NCBI GenBank assembly: GCA_022497145.1
Contig: MU385855.1
Span: forward strand, 1,240,001 to 1,304,000
Direction of reading: 5' to 3'
DNA from: Rostrohypoxylon terebratum
Lineage: Eukaryota; Ascomycota; Sordariomycetes; Xylariales; Hypoxylaceae
Length of the DNA: 64,000 nt
The notes under the pieces were generated by a model. That model saw only the letters and a program-made list of their open reading frames with translations. It was not told where the DNA came from and did no database searches. Position numbers and translations under genes: made by a program. Below, piece by piece: positions 30,564-43,160 of the stretch (the stretch's first letter is position 1; the number at the start of each line of letters is the position of its first letter).

Positions 30564-32551
30564 ATGGCCGCGGCGGTAACCACAAGCGCACCTCAGAGTG
30601 ACCTGGAGAAGGGCCAAGTTGGGCCTGGTCACGCTCGCTTGACCAGTTATCTGCAAGATGTCACATGCAAAGTCATTCCCTTCTGTATTGGATTCCTCAT
30701 TGTCCTCTCTATCGGCGCTATCCTCGTTATAACTCTCAACTTTCATCAGGTGATACCGGCTAAGGAATTGGTTGTAGTATCTATAATGCTCCTTGTATTT
30801 TTTCTTCTTTTCTGTATAGGCGGCATGTTTCTATACCACAGGAAGCATTATCCACCCTTGACGAAAGGGCCCAATGCCCCGGACCGCCCACCTCCAGAAC
30901 ATAAAACTTTGAAAGACAGGGCTAGTGTGATAGGTACATTGATGGTAGGCAAGTTTAAACTCGGCAAGATTCATCACCATCATCATCAAAATGAAGTCGA
31001 ACCCCAGGGCGTACCTGAAAACCCATCGGAACTCCAAGGCGCAACCCCGCTTCGTGAACATCGAGATTCTACGCAATTAGGTGACCAGCGACTGTTTAGT
31101 GAGTCCTGGGACCAGTCTCTCACAGGCCATGGTATGAGGGACAATGCACATTCGGCGCAGCTCAATAAGAAAACCTTCCAGAAAGGCCGTAAACCTCAGC
31201 GCAGTCCTCATTCCTGGCACCCACCATTGACACCCTCACATGAACCAATACCTGAAACAACCGAAGGATCCGAAGATGAGCAATATCATACCCAAAATGA
31301 CAGAGACTCGCTGGCTTCACAGCGCCGGGATACAAGAGTAAGCTGATACAACTGATGAAAGACACAGCGAATTATTCCGACTAGAGTGCTGACACCTGAA
31401 AGCATCAACGCACGCCTCTTCTTAATGGAGATGGAGTTAGTCCTATAAGTACCAATATGAATGCTCACTACACAGGTCGTAACTCTTCTCATTCACTGGG
31501 GTCCCAAATGAGAGGCGTAAATCGAAACATATCGACACATAACGGTTCTCCGAGATCTCCGCAAAACCCCCATAGGTCTGAATCCCGGAGAAGTTCTCGG
31601 GAATATCCTGTACCAGAGCTGCAGCCTCGCCCAGGGCGTGTTCACCTTAATACCCACAATACCGAGCCCCTCGCAAACCTCGTGCGCATCCCGGCGAATA
31701 TCGATGATACGGCTCTCGCCGGGATGCTTAACGACAATTGTCTCTACATAATCAACGACCAACTAGGTAAGCTAGATAGCGAACCTAAAGAAACGAGGTC
31801 TGGGTGTAAGTGCGAATGTAAGTGTGATCACATAGGTAGATCAAGAAGTCGGGTCCGTGAACCGAAGATGGACGTAGCTAGAGAAACCATCGCTAGCCCT
31901 ATAGTCTCAAAGGTACATGTCCCTCAAAACGAAGATTTGCTGGATGAAAATGGCGTATCTGACATCAGCGACCGGACGTCAACGTCTCGCCGTCCTCGAG
32001 CCGAAATCCAAGACCACAAGACGAGCAAAAAATTGAGCATGACGACTTCTCAGCAAGAAAAGAATCGAGCTGGGGCCGTAAAAACCCTCATCGAGTCACC
32101 TAGCCAATTCGCACCACCGGAGTTTCCTTCGCTGCCACCCACGGCCAAAATCTCTCCTAGCCACCGGGATCCGGAGCCATTCGGAACGCCAGGGGATCGG
32201 CGAAGGAAAACATATTTCACAGACAACGGCTCCCCCTTCCCCAAGAGAAAACCCGGCAAAGGCCCTATCTGGGGCCAGCCGATACCAGCACGACGACATA
32301 AGGCGCGCAGAGAACACACCATGACGGGGCTTTGGACGCAAACCCGAAGACCACAAAAGTATTCGGAGAGAGGCGACCTTAGCATTCATTTAGAAACCGG
32401 ATACCCCGGTCATCGCGAACACGGGCCGCTGTTCGTACCGCCGCGTGGAAGTAGCGTAGGCTTCTCCGACGCCAGCAAGGTGGCCCCCAGCAGGTCGGAA
32501 TCTGCGGAGAGCTGTAGTAACATATCATCGGACTACCAACAACACGAATAA
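30564..32551 (+). CDS. Two-helix membrane protein with long disordered tail, function unknown
   Basis: Exons 30564..31337 and 31403..32551; 65-nt intron, phase 0; 640 aa. Two hydrophobic helices lie at about residues 38-60 (VIPFCIGFLIVLSIGAILVI) and 68-91 (LVVVSIMLLVFFLLFCIGG), joined by a short loop. A basic stretch follows, then a natural KIHHHHHQNE run at about 135. Everything after residue 100 is low-complexity, rich in Ser, Pro, Arg and His. It has one striking cluster at about 375, GCKCECKCDH (four Cys alternating, plus His). I recognise no family. The layout suggests a membrane anchor with a large cytosolic tail; the Cys/His cluster could bind metal. Both are inference. Confidence 0.75.
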
Positions 32552-32812
32552 AAACCACCAGAGAAGAACGATATAGAGGTAAACATGGTTGTAAATGTCG
32601 GTTGTTGGGTATTACGTGGTATAGCTAAACGAGAGGGTGGAATCTTGAATTCTAGAACTCGTAATCTTTGCGAGGCCCTACAAAAGCCCCCTCCCTTTCC
32701 ATTAGACAAATCATTTATTCTATTGCATCCAAATCTTTAACATCCGGCGCGTGAGCGTAGAACTGTGCACTTTATATAATGTATCTAGTACCTTTGAGAG
32801 CACGAGTTCAGT

Positions 32813-34859
32813 TTAAAGCCCGCGAAGTCTGTCCCAGAAAGAACCGCCTGTGGCCTTCTTCGCGGGCTGTGCTGGCGGTTCTGGAGATAAGATCACGGTG
32901 TTCCACTTGTCCACGCCGTCGATGTAGACGGTATACTTCAAGCTACTCTGCTCTCCTTCCGCGTATTTCTCAATCGTGATCACGCCAAATTTGGAGTTGC
33001 CCTTGTTTATGTATCTACTGATGTTAGCGCATAACTCCCATATAAAATCAATGAATAACTTACTTCAATTCAACATCCTCGTCATCCGTTTGCTTGTAGG
33101 TTCCGATAGGCGAATAGAACTGATTTAGAGGGCTTGCCGAGAACTCGTGCACCGTCGCACTTTCTGGCCATGTGCTGTTCTTTGGCGGCGGGAAAGCAGT
33201 GGCGCCAAACTCGTGACGATCTCCAGATAAGACAATGACACCTACTCCGAGGCTACTTGCATCCCACATCGCTTCAAGGATCTTGCGGCGCTCAGAAAGG
33301 AACCCACCCCACGTATCTCTAGTGTTCACTCTCCAATTCTTCGTGAAAGGGACAGAGCTAGCAACAACCTTCCATTTCACTCCCTTCGGCTCTGGGTGGC
33401 GCAGCCAGTCAAGGAAATCACCCAGCTGGGTTTCGCCGAGCATCGTCTTGTCCGGGCTGTCGAAAGGCTCTGAATTCTTGGAACGATAAGATCTAGTGTC
33501 GAGCATGAAGAAGCTAGCAGGTCCCTGGGTGAAAGAGAAATAGGTGGCTTCCCCGCGCGGTACAAGGCTCTGAGTTCCGGCTTTCTTAGCTACTGGGGGA
33601 TTCACTACGGTTTGGTAGTGGTGCCATGGGTCTACAGCGGTCTTGTACACGCCAGTGGAATTCGCATCCCAATCGTTGGAGATCTCGTGGTCATCTAGGA
33701 CATGGATCCAGCTGAGGTTCTGGCCGACTGCAGGCCAGTCAGGCGAGGCGTAGACCTGGCGATACTTCTGTCGATAATGTTCAACAGATTCACCAAATCG
33801 CTTAGGTACTTCAATGTAAATGAAATCCCCGAGGAATAACATGAATTGGGCGCCTAGATCCGGTAAAACCTTGGCCAAATGCTTCATTCCAGGAAAAGCT
33901 AGAGGATGGTCAAGAGGGTTGTATGGAAGACGGGGAACGATGCATGAGGTGGAAAGGAAGGTGAATTTTCCGTCATATAATTCCGGCATGGCTCCTGGTT
34001 TGGGGGCGGATGTGAATTCGCCGGAATGGTTGTTCGAGGTGGTCCACTCATATACTCGCTGTTTCGAATGAGTCAAGGGGATAGTAACCACTGCGGTATA
34101 GTCAGTCTCGTTAGTAGTGAACTTGATATTACCAGCAGTTTGCCATAGAGGATTGTCAAAGGGCGGCTTGGCATCCTTGATGTGAACTTGAACCGTCACG
34201 GGCATCTTGGATTGATCGGGCTCTCGAATCAGCAATTTCGCCTCGGTATCCGATATGTATCCGACGCGAGCAAAAGAGAGGTCATGACTAGGATGCGACC
34301 ACCGAGGCGTATATACCATATCGGTGACCATTGCGATGCATGCGACATTGATGAGAAAGGTAAGAGCCGTGAGAACGAAGCTGTTTGGGTTCGGAGTGCC
34401 CTTTAGTAGAGTACCAATAGGACTCAGGGGTTTCTGCCTTAATGTAGCAGTCTCCTTAACGTCCACTTCCTCAACCACAACGGCTTCATCTGTAGTTCCG
34501 TTTGCGACCTCGTCTTCGTTTAATACATTTTCCTTGAATACCACGTCGACTTCATCAAGAAGTTCATACTTGGATTCATTGAAATATCCCAATACGAAAG
34601 ACGGAGTATAAATTGCGAACAGAGTGTATATGACGTAAATGATAGGCTGAGTCCGTTAGCGATCGTAAACAGGAAATATGGCCGGTTTGTTTGTGATATT
34701 CGTGAAACTTACGGGTACGGCGACCTGCGACTGTTAGTGGATACGGCATTACGGCATTGTTGGAAAAGGGGCAAAGGATCTTACCCATCGAAGAAATATA
34801 ATTGAGGCGATTCGAATACCAGCAGACGCAATGGTCGCTGTTGTCTTATGTCCCCCCAT
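32813..34859 (-). CDS. PhoD-like metallophosphatase, membrane-anchored
   Basis: Exons 34859..34785, 34724..34713, 34646..33064, 33017..32813; introns 60, 66 and 46 nt; 624 aa. Exon 2 is just 12 nt (Val-Ala-Val-Pro) and keeps frame. The N-terminus has basic/hydrophobic segments (IASIIFLRW, then PPIIYVIYTLFAIY), and a further helix lies near residue 100 (FVLTALTFLINVACIAMV). The PhoD core follows: LGDFIYIE, HVLDDHEISND, FFMLDTRSYRSKN, LSGDRHEFGATAFPPP, which give the metal ligands. The C-terminus is SFWDRLRGL. Family members are alkaline phosphatases or phosphodiesterases; this fungal subgroup is membrane-bound and its substrate is unknown. The ATG at 34859 is chosen because the spliced N-terminus is continuous and hydrophobic as in homologues. 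Confidence 0.88.
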
Positions 34860-35662
34860 TATTGTTTACCGCCTGGCCTGCCAGGGAAGCTCAGGAAGCA
34901 GGCTGCGACAGAGGGGAGGTAGAAGCTGACTTGGACAAGCCGAACAGATTGATCAGGAGATCTGAGATATTTGTAAACGTTTAACGCATGTGAACGATAG
35001 GGGAAAAGGGGTATGAAATTCAAAACAGAAAAGAACTGCAAAGGTAAAAAAGCCTATGATGGCGTGACAAAGTGATGGTGTTAGGGGGAAGCCATCAAAG
35101 TTGTAGAGGGTAGAAGTAGAAGGTTGAGATGGTAAAAGGTAGGTAGGACTTACGTCGCGAACTACCTACAACACTGCACTACTGTAGGCACTCTAGGCAG
35201 TCCGTCGCAACATTACCATTCTAAGGTTCAATGTGACGACAGCGATTAATACCTAGCTGCAGATTGTGGCTCGAGCTCCCCACAATCTCCGCCAATTGGT
35301 CTTTGGCCCGTGCTTAGGTACCTAGTAGTTCATTGGCTAGAATCCTTGACATCAACATTTGAGGAAAGCTTATCAGCTCATTAATTCACTCGTATCATCC
35401 AATGAAATTGACTTGATTAGCTTCAATTTTCGTCCTACCTGAAAATGATTAAAAGGATATTCTACAAGGGCTAAGGGGATGACAATCGGACCATCAATAA
35501 CCCGGCCCCTGTTCGTACAAGATTCCTTGTTCCAAGGTTTAGGAGTTGTAGCGTGGCAGTTTAAGCAGTTTAAGCAGCCGGCGTCAATCGCGACAACCTT
35601 GAAGCTGTCTAGGTACAAACGTTGACAAGCTTCACAACTCCGATTGCGCACAACAACACAAG
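34860..35662. promoter_or_regulatory. Divergent intergenic region (PhoD-like / p24)
   Basis: 803 bp between divergent start codons. It carries purine-rich strings at 35040-35150, TAGGTA words at 35140-35165 and 35315-35330, and no ORF with family features. Confidence 0.45.
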
Positions 35663-36467
35663 ATGAAGCTTACACTATTATCAACCGGGCTCTTTGCCTC
35701 TCTTATTTCCTTAGTCTCAGCAACAGCTCTGACCTACAAGATCGGAGCAAACGAAAAGGCTTGCTTTTTCGCTGCGCCTGACAAAACAGGTGCTAAAATT
35801 GCCTTCTACTTTGCCGTATGATTCTGATCCCTCTGATCCATTATTCGCCTTAGGCATTAGGTAGCTAACTAGATATCATTCCAGGTTCAATCTGGAGGCT
35901 CTTTCGATATCAATTACGAAGTTACTGGTCCCGGAGACAAGGTCATCTTGGATGGAGAGAAGGAACGCCAGGGCGATTTCGTCTTCACAGCCAACGAACT
36001 CGGGGAGTACAAGTTTTGCTTCAACAATGACATGAGCACATACTCCGAGAAGTTTGTAGATTTCGAGATTGCCGTACGTTGATTCTCCGCCTGCTTACAG
36101 GTAATACATTCTAACGAGTTGTCTAGGTTGAGGACGAAGTACGAGCTCAGCTTCCATCTAAGCAAGGGTCGACGCCGGAACAGACCTCCGCGCTCGAAGA
36201 ATCTATTTATAAAGTGTCAGGCCAGCTATCCACCATTGCACGAAACCAGAAATATTTCCGCACACGAGAAAACCGAAACTTCAGCACTGTCCGAAGCACA
36301 GAAGGCAGGATCGTCAACTTCAGCTTAGTCCAGTGCCTCATGATGGTTTGCATGGGCGCTCTACAAGTTTTTGTCGTTCGATTCTTCTTCCAGGTATGTG
36401 AAGTGCTTATATGCGTCCGAATCTGTTACTAATATCATTATAGGGTGCGCGCAAGGGCTACGTGTAA
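35663..36467 (+). CDS. p24 family (emp24/gp25L) ER-Golgi cargo receptor
   Basis: Exons 35663..35815, 35885..36073, 36127..36393, 36444..36467; introns 69, 53 and 50 nt, all phase 0; 210 aa. A signal peptide covers residues 1-20 (MKLTLLSTGLFASLISLVSA). The GOLD domain spans about 21-115, with Cys pairs in EKACFF and YKFCFNND typical of the p24 disulfide. A coiled-coil linker leads to a transmembrane helix (QCLMMVCMGALQVFVVRFFF), then the short cytosolic tail QGARKGYV. The FF motif before the tail fits COPII/COPI binding. Members are type I proteins cycling between ER and Golgi. The Erp2/Erp4-like subgroup is a guess. The last exon encodes just the tail. Confidence 0.92.
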
Positions 36468-37152
36468 ACGAAGGATTTCAGGCATTAAGGTCAGGACTGG
36501 TTTTGTGGCGTACATTGGAACAATGGTTGACTTTGGCACCTCAATACTGTATCATAGGAGTCAAAAAGGGGTGGGAATTGCCAGTTGCTTGAGTGGATAA
36601 GCTTTGTGATTGATATCAAGAAAGCATACGAACTCTGTTATCCGCAACGTGGCATCAAGTCACATCCTGTCTATGTAGACAGCATAGAATATATCAAGAG
36701 CTTTTTTACATTTGTCCCATGTGCAAGGGATGAGTTATATGTTTGTCTTATGTCGCCCGTATCTCGTGGTCCGTATGTAATAGTCCGTATGTAATAGTAT
36801 GCACTTTGTTTCTTAACAGGTTGTCGTAATGAACTGGGAATGTACTTCCTCACGAGGTAATTCTCTAACAAGCAGAAGGAAAATCTTATGCCTCCCGATA
36901 TTTTAAGTCTAACATACCTGATGAATCTCGCAATTGATATAACTCTCGTTACATCCATATTTCTGCTTACTTGCATTCTAGTAAACCGTGGCACAATATT
37001 TTCCAGCCACATACTTCCTTGGTGAGGCCCACTTTAAAGTAGCCTGCAAGATTTCGAACTGTGGCACCTGCTTTCAGCACGCGAACTTTCAACATTTCAT
37101 CTACTGACTTTGCAAAACAGCGCGTCTTCACAACGCCGCATCAATCCCCATC
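36468..37152. other. Intergenic
   Basis: 3' region of the p24 gene plus the promoter side of the SNW gene. A TAATAGTCCGTATG direct repeat occurs near 36770-36796. No gene seen. Confidence 0.55.
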
Positions 37153-39045
37153 ATGGCAGCGTCTCTTGCTGCAGCGCTGCCGAAGCCCAAATACTCGGGT
37201 GAGGATGAAGATATTCCAGCGCACGCCCAACAACGTGGTCCTCGAATTGTCGGAGCCGGTCAAATAGATGAATCACAAATTGTTCTCCGAAGAACAGGTC
37301 CACCTCCCTACGGTCAACGAACAGGATGGCGACCTCGAGGCCAAGAAGATTTCGGCAATGGCGGCGCTTTCCCAGAAATCCCCGTTGTGCAATATCCACT
37401 ATCAATGGGCAAAGAGTCGGGTAAAAGCAATGCTCTAGCAATTCAAGTTGACGCCACAGGCAAAGTCAAGTACGATGCTATCGCGAGACAGGGCCATGGA
37501 GAGGGCAGGATAGTTCATTCATCGTTTAAGGATCTCATTCCTCTGAGACAGCGTGCCGACGCAGGCGAGATCAACCTACAGAGGCCAAGTGAGCAGGAGG
37601 TGGCAGAGACGAAAGAACGAACAGCGAAAGCTCTGGCTGCGCTCGTTAGCGGAGCTGTGGCAGCTCAGAAACCGAAGAACGTCAATGTCGGAAACCGAAA
37701 AGACCCGACCTTCGTACGATACACACCGGCGAATCAGATGGGAGATAACTCGAAGAAGCAGGACCGCATCATGAAGATTGTGGAGAGGCAAAAGGATCCC
37801 AGTACGTCACAACTTCACCCTTTTTGCAGCTTTTTGTAGCCACATCTGCAAGGCATATTGAAGGTCTTGCTATCCTACAACCCAGTTACTAACTACATGT
37901 ACTACAGTGGAACCACCGAAATTCAAGCACAAGAAGATTCCACGAGGACCCCCTAGTCCGCCGCCTCCTGTGATGCACTCACCACCGCGAAAGTTAACCG
38001 CCGAAGATCAAGAGATGTGGAAGATCCCACCCCCCGTTTCAAACTGGAAGAACCCCAAGGGTTTTACGGTTCCCTTGGACAAGCGACTCGCAGCAGATGG
38101 CAGAGGGGTACAAGATATTACTATTAACGACAAATTTGCGCAATTCTCGGAGGCTCTCTTTATGGCAGATCGACACGCACGAGAAGAAGTCAGGCAACGA
38201 GCGCTCATGCAACAGAGGCTCGCAGAGAAAGAGAAGGCGCAAAAGGAGGAAAATCTCCGTATGCTTGCACAAAAAGCCCGAGAAGAACGTGCTGGCGCTT
38301 CGAAGCGTCGCGACTCAAGATCATCGCGTGACTCACGGTCGCGTTCACGTAGCTACAGCTACTCGGAATCTAGCTCAGACAGTGATAGCTCGGAAGTCCG
38401 CGAAAGAGAACGAGCCCGCCAAGAGAGACGTCGGGAGGAAGAACGCAAACTCCGCCAGTCGCGTATGGGTGCTGAGAGACGAATCCAGGTCATGGCGCGT
38501 GAACAAAACCGTGATATTTCAGAGAAGGTTGCGCTTGGTTTAGCAAAACCGACAGCACAAGCTGAGTCTATGTATGACTCACGTCTGTTTAATCAGACGA
38601 GTGGTTTCGACAGTGGATTTAATGAGGACAACCCCTACGATAAACCCCTGTTTGCGGCACAGGATGCGATTAGCAGTATATACCGCCCTAGTCAAAATAT
38701 GGACGAGTTTGAGGATGAAGGAGCAGGAGATCGGGAGATGTCCAAGATCCAAAAGACCAGTCGATTCGGCGAGGTATTGGGCAAGGGAACCTTTAAGGGA
38801 ACAGGCGAGGCTGAGGTCAGTACCACCACCAGACACTTACAATTAACTTTTACTAACATAAGTGGAAATAGACACGGGAAGGCCCGGTCCAGTTCGAGAA
38901 AGATACCACCACTAACGATCCCTTTCAGATGGATAAGTTCATGGCCGAGGTGGACCAAAGCTCTTCATCAAAGAGAGGCTATGGATTACAGGAGGGAGAA
39001 TCAAGGCAACCGAAACGTGCTCGGGTGGATGAAGACGACGATTGA
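37153..39045 (+). CDS. PRP45: SNW/SKIP-domain pre-mRNA splicing factor Prp45
   Basis: Exons 37153..37801, 37908..38815, 38872..39045; introns 106 and 56 nt; 576 aa. The SNW domain, residues about 170-330, holds PPPVSNWKNPKGFTVPLDKRLAADGRG, shown here in part as SNWKNPKGFTVPLDKRL, with the diagnostic Ser-Asn-Trp. Upstream are PPPYGQRTGW and EIPVVQYPLSMG, both conserved in SKIP. A long Arg/Ser/Glu-rich helical region follows (RERERARQERRREEE), then SRFGEVLGKG and a final EGPVQFEKDTTTNDPF and a basic KRARVDEDDD tail. The protein joins the NineTeen complex-associated, activated spliceosome. Length agrees with fungal SKIPs. Confidence 0.95.
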
Positions 39046-39768
39046 ATGACTTAACCACCCAGGTTCTTTTCTGGTTTCTTATACATAGGCATCTGGGCAA
39101 TTGTACATATGCAGATATGAAAGGGTTACACAGTCACCCTTCGATGAAATCGACAAAATGAGGCATTCAGGAAGTCTTCAGAAAATGTTGCGACCCACAG
39201 TCAAGTTGCTTGCATAGGTGCTTCGTACCTAGGCTAAGAATATCAGGTCCATGCCTTCCAGATCATCTACTAACATCCATCTACTATTATTAATTTCCTT
39301 TTCGTTTTATACTACTCAGCGGCGTCTGATTTATCCTAGATTGGCGTGAAATATGTAAGTGCATAGGTCATCTTATCCGACCTAAAATGAACCCCGGTCC
39401 GGTCCGTTAAGGTGCTGTTAAACAAGAACGGCGATAAGACTCGAAGCCTGCGGTAGTCTCGTACGGATAGCGTTCCAGAACGCGGGCCATTTCTTAGCGT
39501 TCACTATTATTGGCTCTTGGGGTGACGATACCGAATGTGCTGTATCGTGTATCGATAAATTAGCCGCACGTCACCTGTCGGGGGGCTGTGCTTTAATCGT
39601 AGCGCGGATCAGGTCTTTGCGAAACGCATTTCGAGGACCTGGACCCGCAAAACGATGTGTTCCCATTTATGTATCCCTTCATGGCAAGAAACAAGATAGT
39701 TTGTATCAAAGAAAACAAATTGTTTTTCTTGAGTTTTTGTTATTTTGGGGGGATGCGCCGTTGCCCTT

Positions 39769-39944
39769 GAATATCTGACGAACCGGCACAAGACAGCAGG
39801 TACATAATACCTATAAGAAAACTAAGGGATGTATCCAATCATATTCTGAAAAAGGCCTGCCAAGGCTTTTTGAACCAATCAAAAACCGTTTCAACTGGAC
39901 CTTCTATGTAGTATAACTGCTGTCTTGTGCCGGTTTGTCAGATA
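39769..39944. repeat. Inverted repeat, about 28-bp arms, 118-bp loop
   Basis: Left arm 39769-39798 contains ATCTGACGAACCGGCACAAG; right arm 39917-39944 is its reverse complement with one difference (CGAACC vs CAAACC). Just outside, CTTGAATATCT on the left matches the reverse of TAGATATTCAAG at 39951-39962. It could be a small degenerate MITE; no target duplication was established. Confidence 0.65.
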
Positions 39945-39963
39945 AACCACTAGATATTCAAGT

Positions 39964-40018
39964 TACTGGTGCTGTCTACGATAACTCTCGACCGCACCCC
40001 CCAAGGGCAGCACCAGTA
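39964..40018. repeat. Hairpin-capable inverted repeat, 11-bp stem
   Basis: TACTGGTGCTG at 39964-39974 and CAGCACCAGTA at 40008-40018, with a 33-nt loop. Directly adjacent to the larger inverted repeat. Confidence 0.6.
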
Positions 40019-41186
40019 GGTAATATTCATCTGCCCTAGGTACATTAGTGTTTACCATGCTAAAACCGTAAACTCTCCACTAAGTATGTAGGGCTCCAAG
40101 CGTTTGGGTATGTTGAAAACATGACCAACCATTTGTAAAAAAGCAAAAAGGCACCGAACCCTCATCCCTGTCGTGTGGTACACTGCCACAAGGAAGTAAA
40201 ATGGCCAGTGATGTGTCAATCAGGCTATCGCAACCACCCACCTAGTTGCGTACGTACTCTGGTAGTACTAGGTATGTACTAGGTAGGGCGGGCGACGGAC
40301 TGAAAAATAGCCCCAGAGACCGCATCATCGGCATGATTAGTTACTTTAATGGACCGAACGTGGAACTTCCAACGCGTCAGCCTTCTCCAGTTCTGTTGCA
40401 AGATTTAGAGATCAGGTGTGGTGTTAAGGTTCTGTGTTGCTGCGGTACCTGTATCGTAGTGTCTTGTTCCAACCTTGAAGTTGTACCTAGTATGTATATT
40501 AAATACAATACATCCAGGTGTATATCTGAGATGTGCTTCGCAGCTTCCCTTTTTACTGGAATCCAAGGGGCTTAGCTCGTATTGTCGCTGCTCTTTCTGG
40601 TTGAAGGTTGCGTGACAACTAGGTGTCTACACCATCTAGACCACTTAAACTTACAATCACACCGGGAGCTCCAATGTTAATTCAAATCAATTGAAAGTAT
40701 CGTCCAGTACCAATTGTACCTTGCTAAGCTTTAATGTCCGGTACCCAACCAACTTTGGGAATTCTTGAACTTAACACACGCCACTTCAAGAATTCAAAGC
40801 CCTTCCTTTAAACTTGTCTATCTCTTGCCAACCAACAAAAAACTAACACCAACCGTCAACCCATATCAAGGTTCACCGGGCATCACGGCTAGGGGCCCTA
40901 CAATCGTTCAGCAGGTTCTTGGCTAGGTATTTGAGAACAATACAATACCTCTCTACATTCGTTGCGAAGAAGAAGAAGAAGAAGCAGCATCAAATTTCTT
41001 CAACAGAATTGCATCCCTAGATTGGATATCAATTCATTAGCGAGTTTGCGGCACAGCTAGGCTGCTACTAGATATCACTCGCATTCGTTCGTTGTCAACG
41101 GTCGCCAAGCCAGTTAAGCCGGATCTTTTTTTTACGAGCTTACATAGTATCTTGCAGGTCTTTGCAGCTCGAGGTCCCATACAAAT

Positions 41187-42555
41187 ATGGGGTTGGAGAA
41201 TTCAAACTACCAGCCAAGGGCTGGTCCCGCCGCCTTTCAGATCAGAGATTCTGATGGTCCCGTCGAAATGGTATCCGGACCTCCGCCATCATATTACCCA
41301 GCAGATCGCCAATTACCGCCTCGAGGAAACATGGCCTCGCAACAAGCCTTACCCTGGTGGAATCCGAAGTCTTGGAGAAAGAGGACTTGGGCGATTGTCG
41401 CAGCAGTCGTAGCTGTAATTATCGTTATCGTGATTGTCGTCCCGGTCGAAGTCGTTAAGGCGAACCGATACCCAGATTATTCCTTCATTAACTACACTCT
41501 ATCAGACACATGTACGTTGCTCAACTAATGTATACGAGGTAACGAAGCAACAATTTTGCTGACGTTTTTTTTTTTTTCTAGATAACGGAACGGCATTCTT
41601 CGATAAGTTTGACTATTTCGAAGGGTACGACCCGGCCGCAGGATTCGTGCATTATGTTCCGGAGGCGCGAGCTACGCAATTGGTACGTACCTACTCAATT
41701 ATTAAATTCTTCAACGCCACTCTAATTGCGTTTTAGAACCTTACATACGCGAGCACAGACTCGGCAGTCCTCAGAGTCGATACCAGTGTCGGCAATACCT
41801 CTTCTCCAGATGCGTCTACCGGACGTTTCTCCGTGAGGGTTCAATCCAAGACGCAGTACGACAGCGGTCTGTTCATATTCGATGTAAAGCACACGCCGTT
41901 CGGGTGCGGAACTTGGCCGGCCTTATGGCTTGTCGACCCTAACAATTGGCCGGACAACGGAGAAATTGATGTCATGGAAGCTGTGAACAAGGCTACAGAT
42001 GGTAATCAAATGACACTACACACGACGGACTCGTGCGAAATGAAAGTGAAACGCAAGATGTCTGGTTCGTCCATCTCCACCGATTGTTACAACGCCACCG
42101 ACGACAACGCTGGTTGCGGCGTCAGAACCGCCACAGATACTTACGGCAGCGCCTACAACGACGCTAATGGCGGTATCATGGCTATGGAATGGCGTGACGA
42201 GGGTATCCGAGTGTGGCAGTTCGGCAGGAGCGGGATCCCTACCGATATCACCTCCGGAAGCCCGGACCCGAGTACTTGGGGCGAGGCCGCTGCCGACTTC
42301 CCCAACACGGATTGCGACATCGGCTCGCATTTCAAAAACCAGAGCATCATCGTCAACATAGATCTTTGCGGACAGTATGCTGGCAATGTGTACTCGACAA
42401 GTGGCTGTATGTTACATCTTTCACGTTCCTGAGTGACAAATTGCTAATTCTTCATAGGTCCTAGTAACTGCACCGATTACGTTGCTAATTATCCATCCGC
42501 CTTCACCGATGCGTATTGGGAATTTGGCGCGTTTCAAGTCTATAAGGCTTCCTAA
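41187..42555 (+). CDS. GH16 family endo-1,3(4)-beta-glucanase-like enzyme, type II membrane protein
   Basis: Exons 41187..41511, 41582..41682, 41737..42406, 42458..42555; introns 70, 54 and 51 nt; 397 aa. A cytosolic N-tail of about 65 residues precedes a transmembrane helix at about 69-92 (WAIVAAVVAVIIVIVIVVPV). The GH16 domain follows: FDKFDYFEGYDPAAGFVHYV, then CGTWPALWLVDP and DNGEIDVMEAVN near residue 217, which is the catalytic ExDxxE site. Further Cys residues (DSCEMK, GCGVRT, NTDCDIG, SNCTDYV) indicate an extracytosolic, disulfide-bonded domain. Fungal members with this layout act on cell-wall or lichenin-type beta-glucans. The T-rich tract before the first acceptor is a normal polypyrimidine run. 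Confidence 0.92.
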
Positions 42556-43160
42556 ACATCAGAGGTTTATATGACCTATGACTTAATAATGATTGATATC
42601 ACTTGGAGTTGGTGGTTACTTGCGATTTGTTTAGGTTATGGTACTGTTACTGGCGAGCTGAGCGAGCGCAGTGAAACCGGCAAGACATGGATAGAGGCTT
42701 GACGTGGATTTCCTTCATCTCTGAGATGTGGTGCAACAGGCATATGATGGTTATGCTCTACGACGGGTGGGCGATGAAGAGGCCGGTTTATGAGGTAGTA
42801 CCATGGGATATGCGCCAGAATACCATTACAACTATATGGCTCGTAGGATAAGCAAGTTGGAAGAAAAGTTTATGTCATTCATCTATTACATGATATTCCT
42901 GTTTTCACCCCATCGATCCGTGCTCTCGAATCTAACCCTTGACTGCTCGGCCTCCTATGACTGATCAATAAGTTCATTCAGCTTAGAGTCAGCGGTATAC
43001 ATCAGTCTTGTCCTCAAGCGGAATTCGCTGGGCTGGGGCTGTTGGCTCTAGCCCCCTAACCGTCGCCTAACCCTTACGGGTCCTCTGACCCTAGTAAGAT
43101 CGTCGGTCTAAACTAGTGCCCACCACGACGAATATTTTCCAACCAAACGACAAAAAGAAC
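42556..43160. other. Intergenic
   Basis: 605 bp between the GH16 stop and the tRNA gene; no protein or RNA gene recognised. Confidence 0.55.

Larger units (their letters stand above)
39046..41186. other. Long intergenic stretch with inverted repeats
   Basis: 2.1 kb without a supportable gene; the open frame at 40246-40575 has no family signal. Contains the inverted repeats at 39769-39944 and 39964-40018 (listed separately), TAGGTA words at 40255-40285, and a GAA-type run at 40968-40985. Confidence 0.55.

Noticed and set aside
30960..31000. Five-His run as an artificial tag
   Set aside because: Embedded in a natural spliced gene without linker or vector sequence; treated as natural low complexity.
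40246..40575. 109-aa ORF as a gene
   Set aside because: Composition is random-like, no start context or splice partners, and it lies among TAGGTA words.
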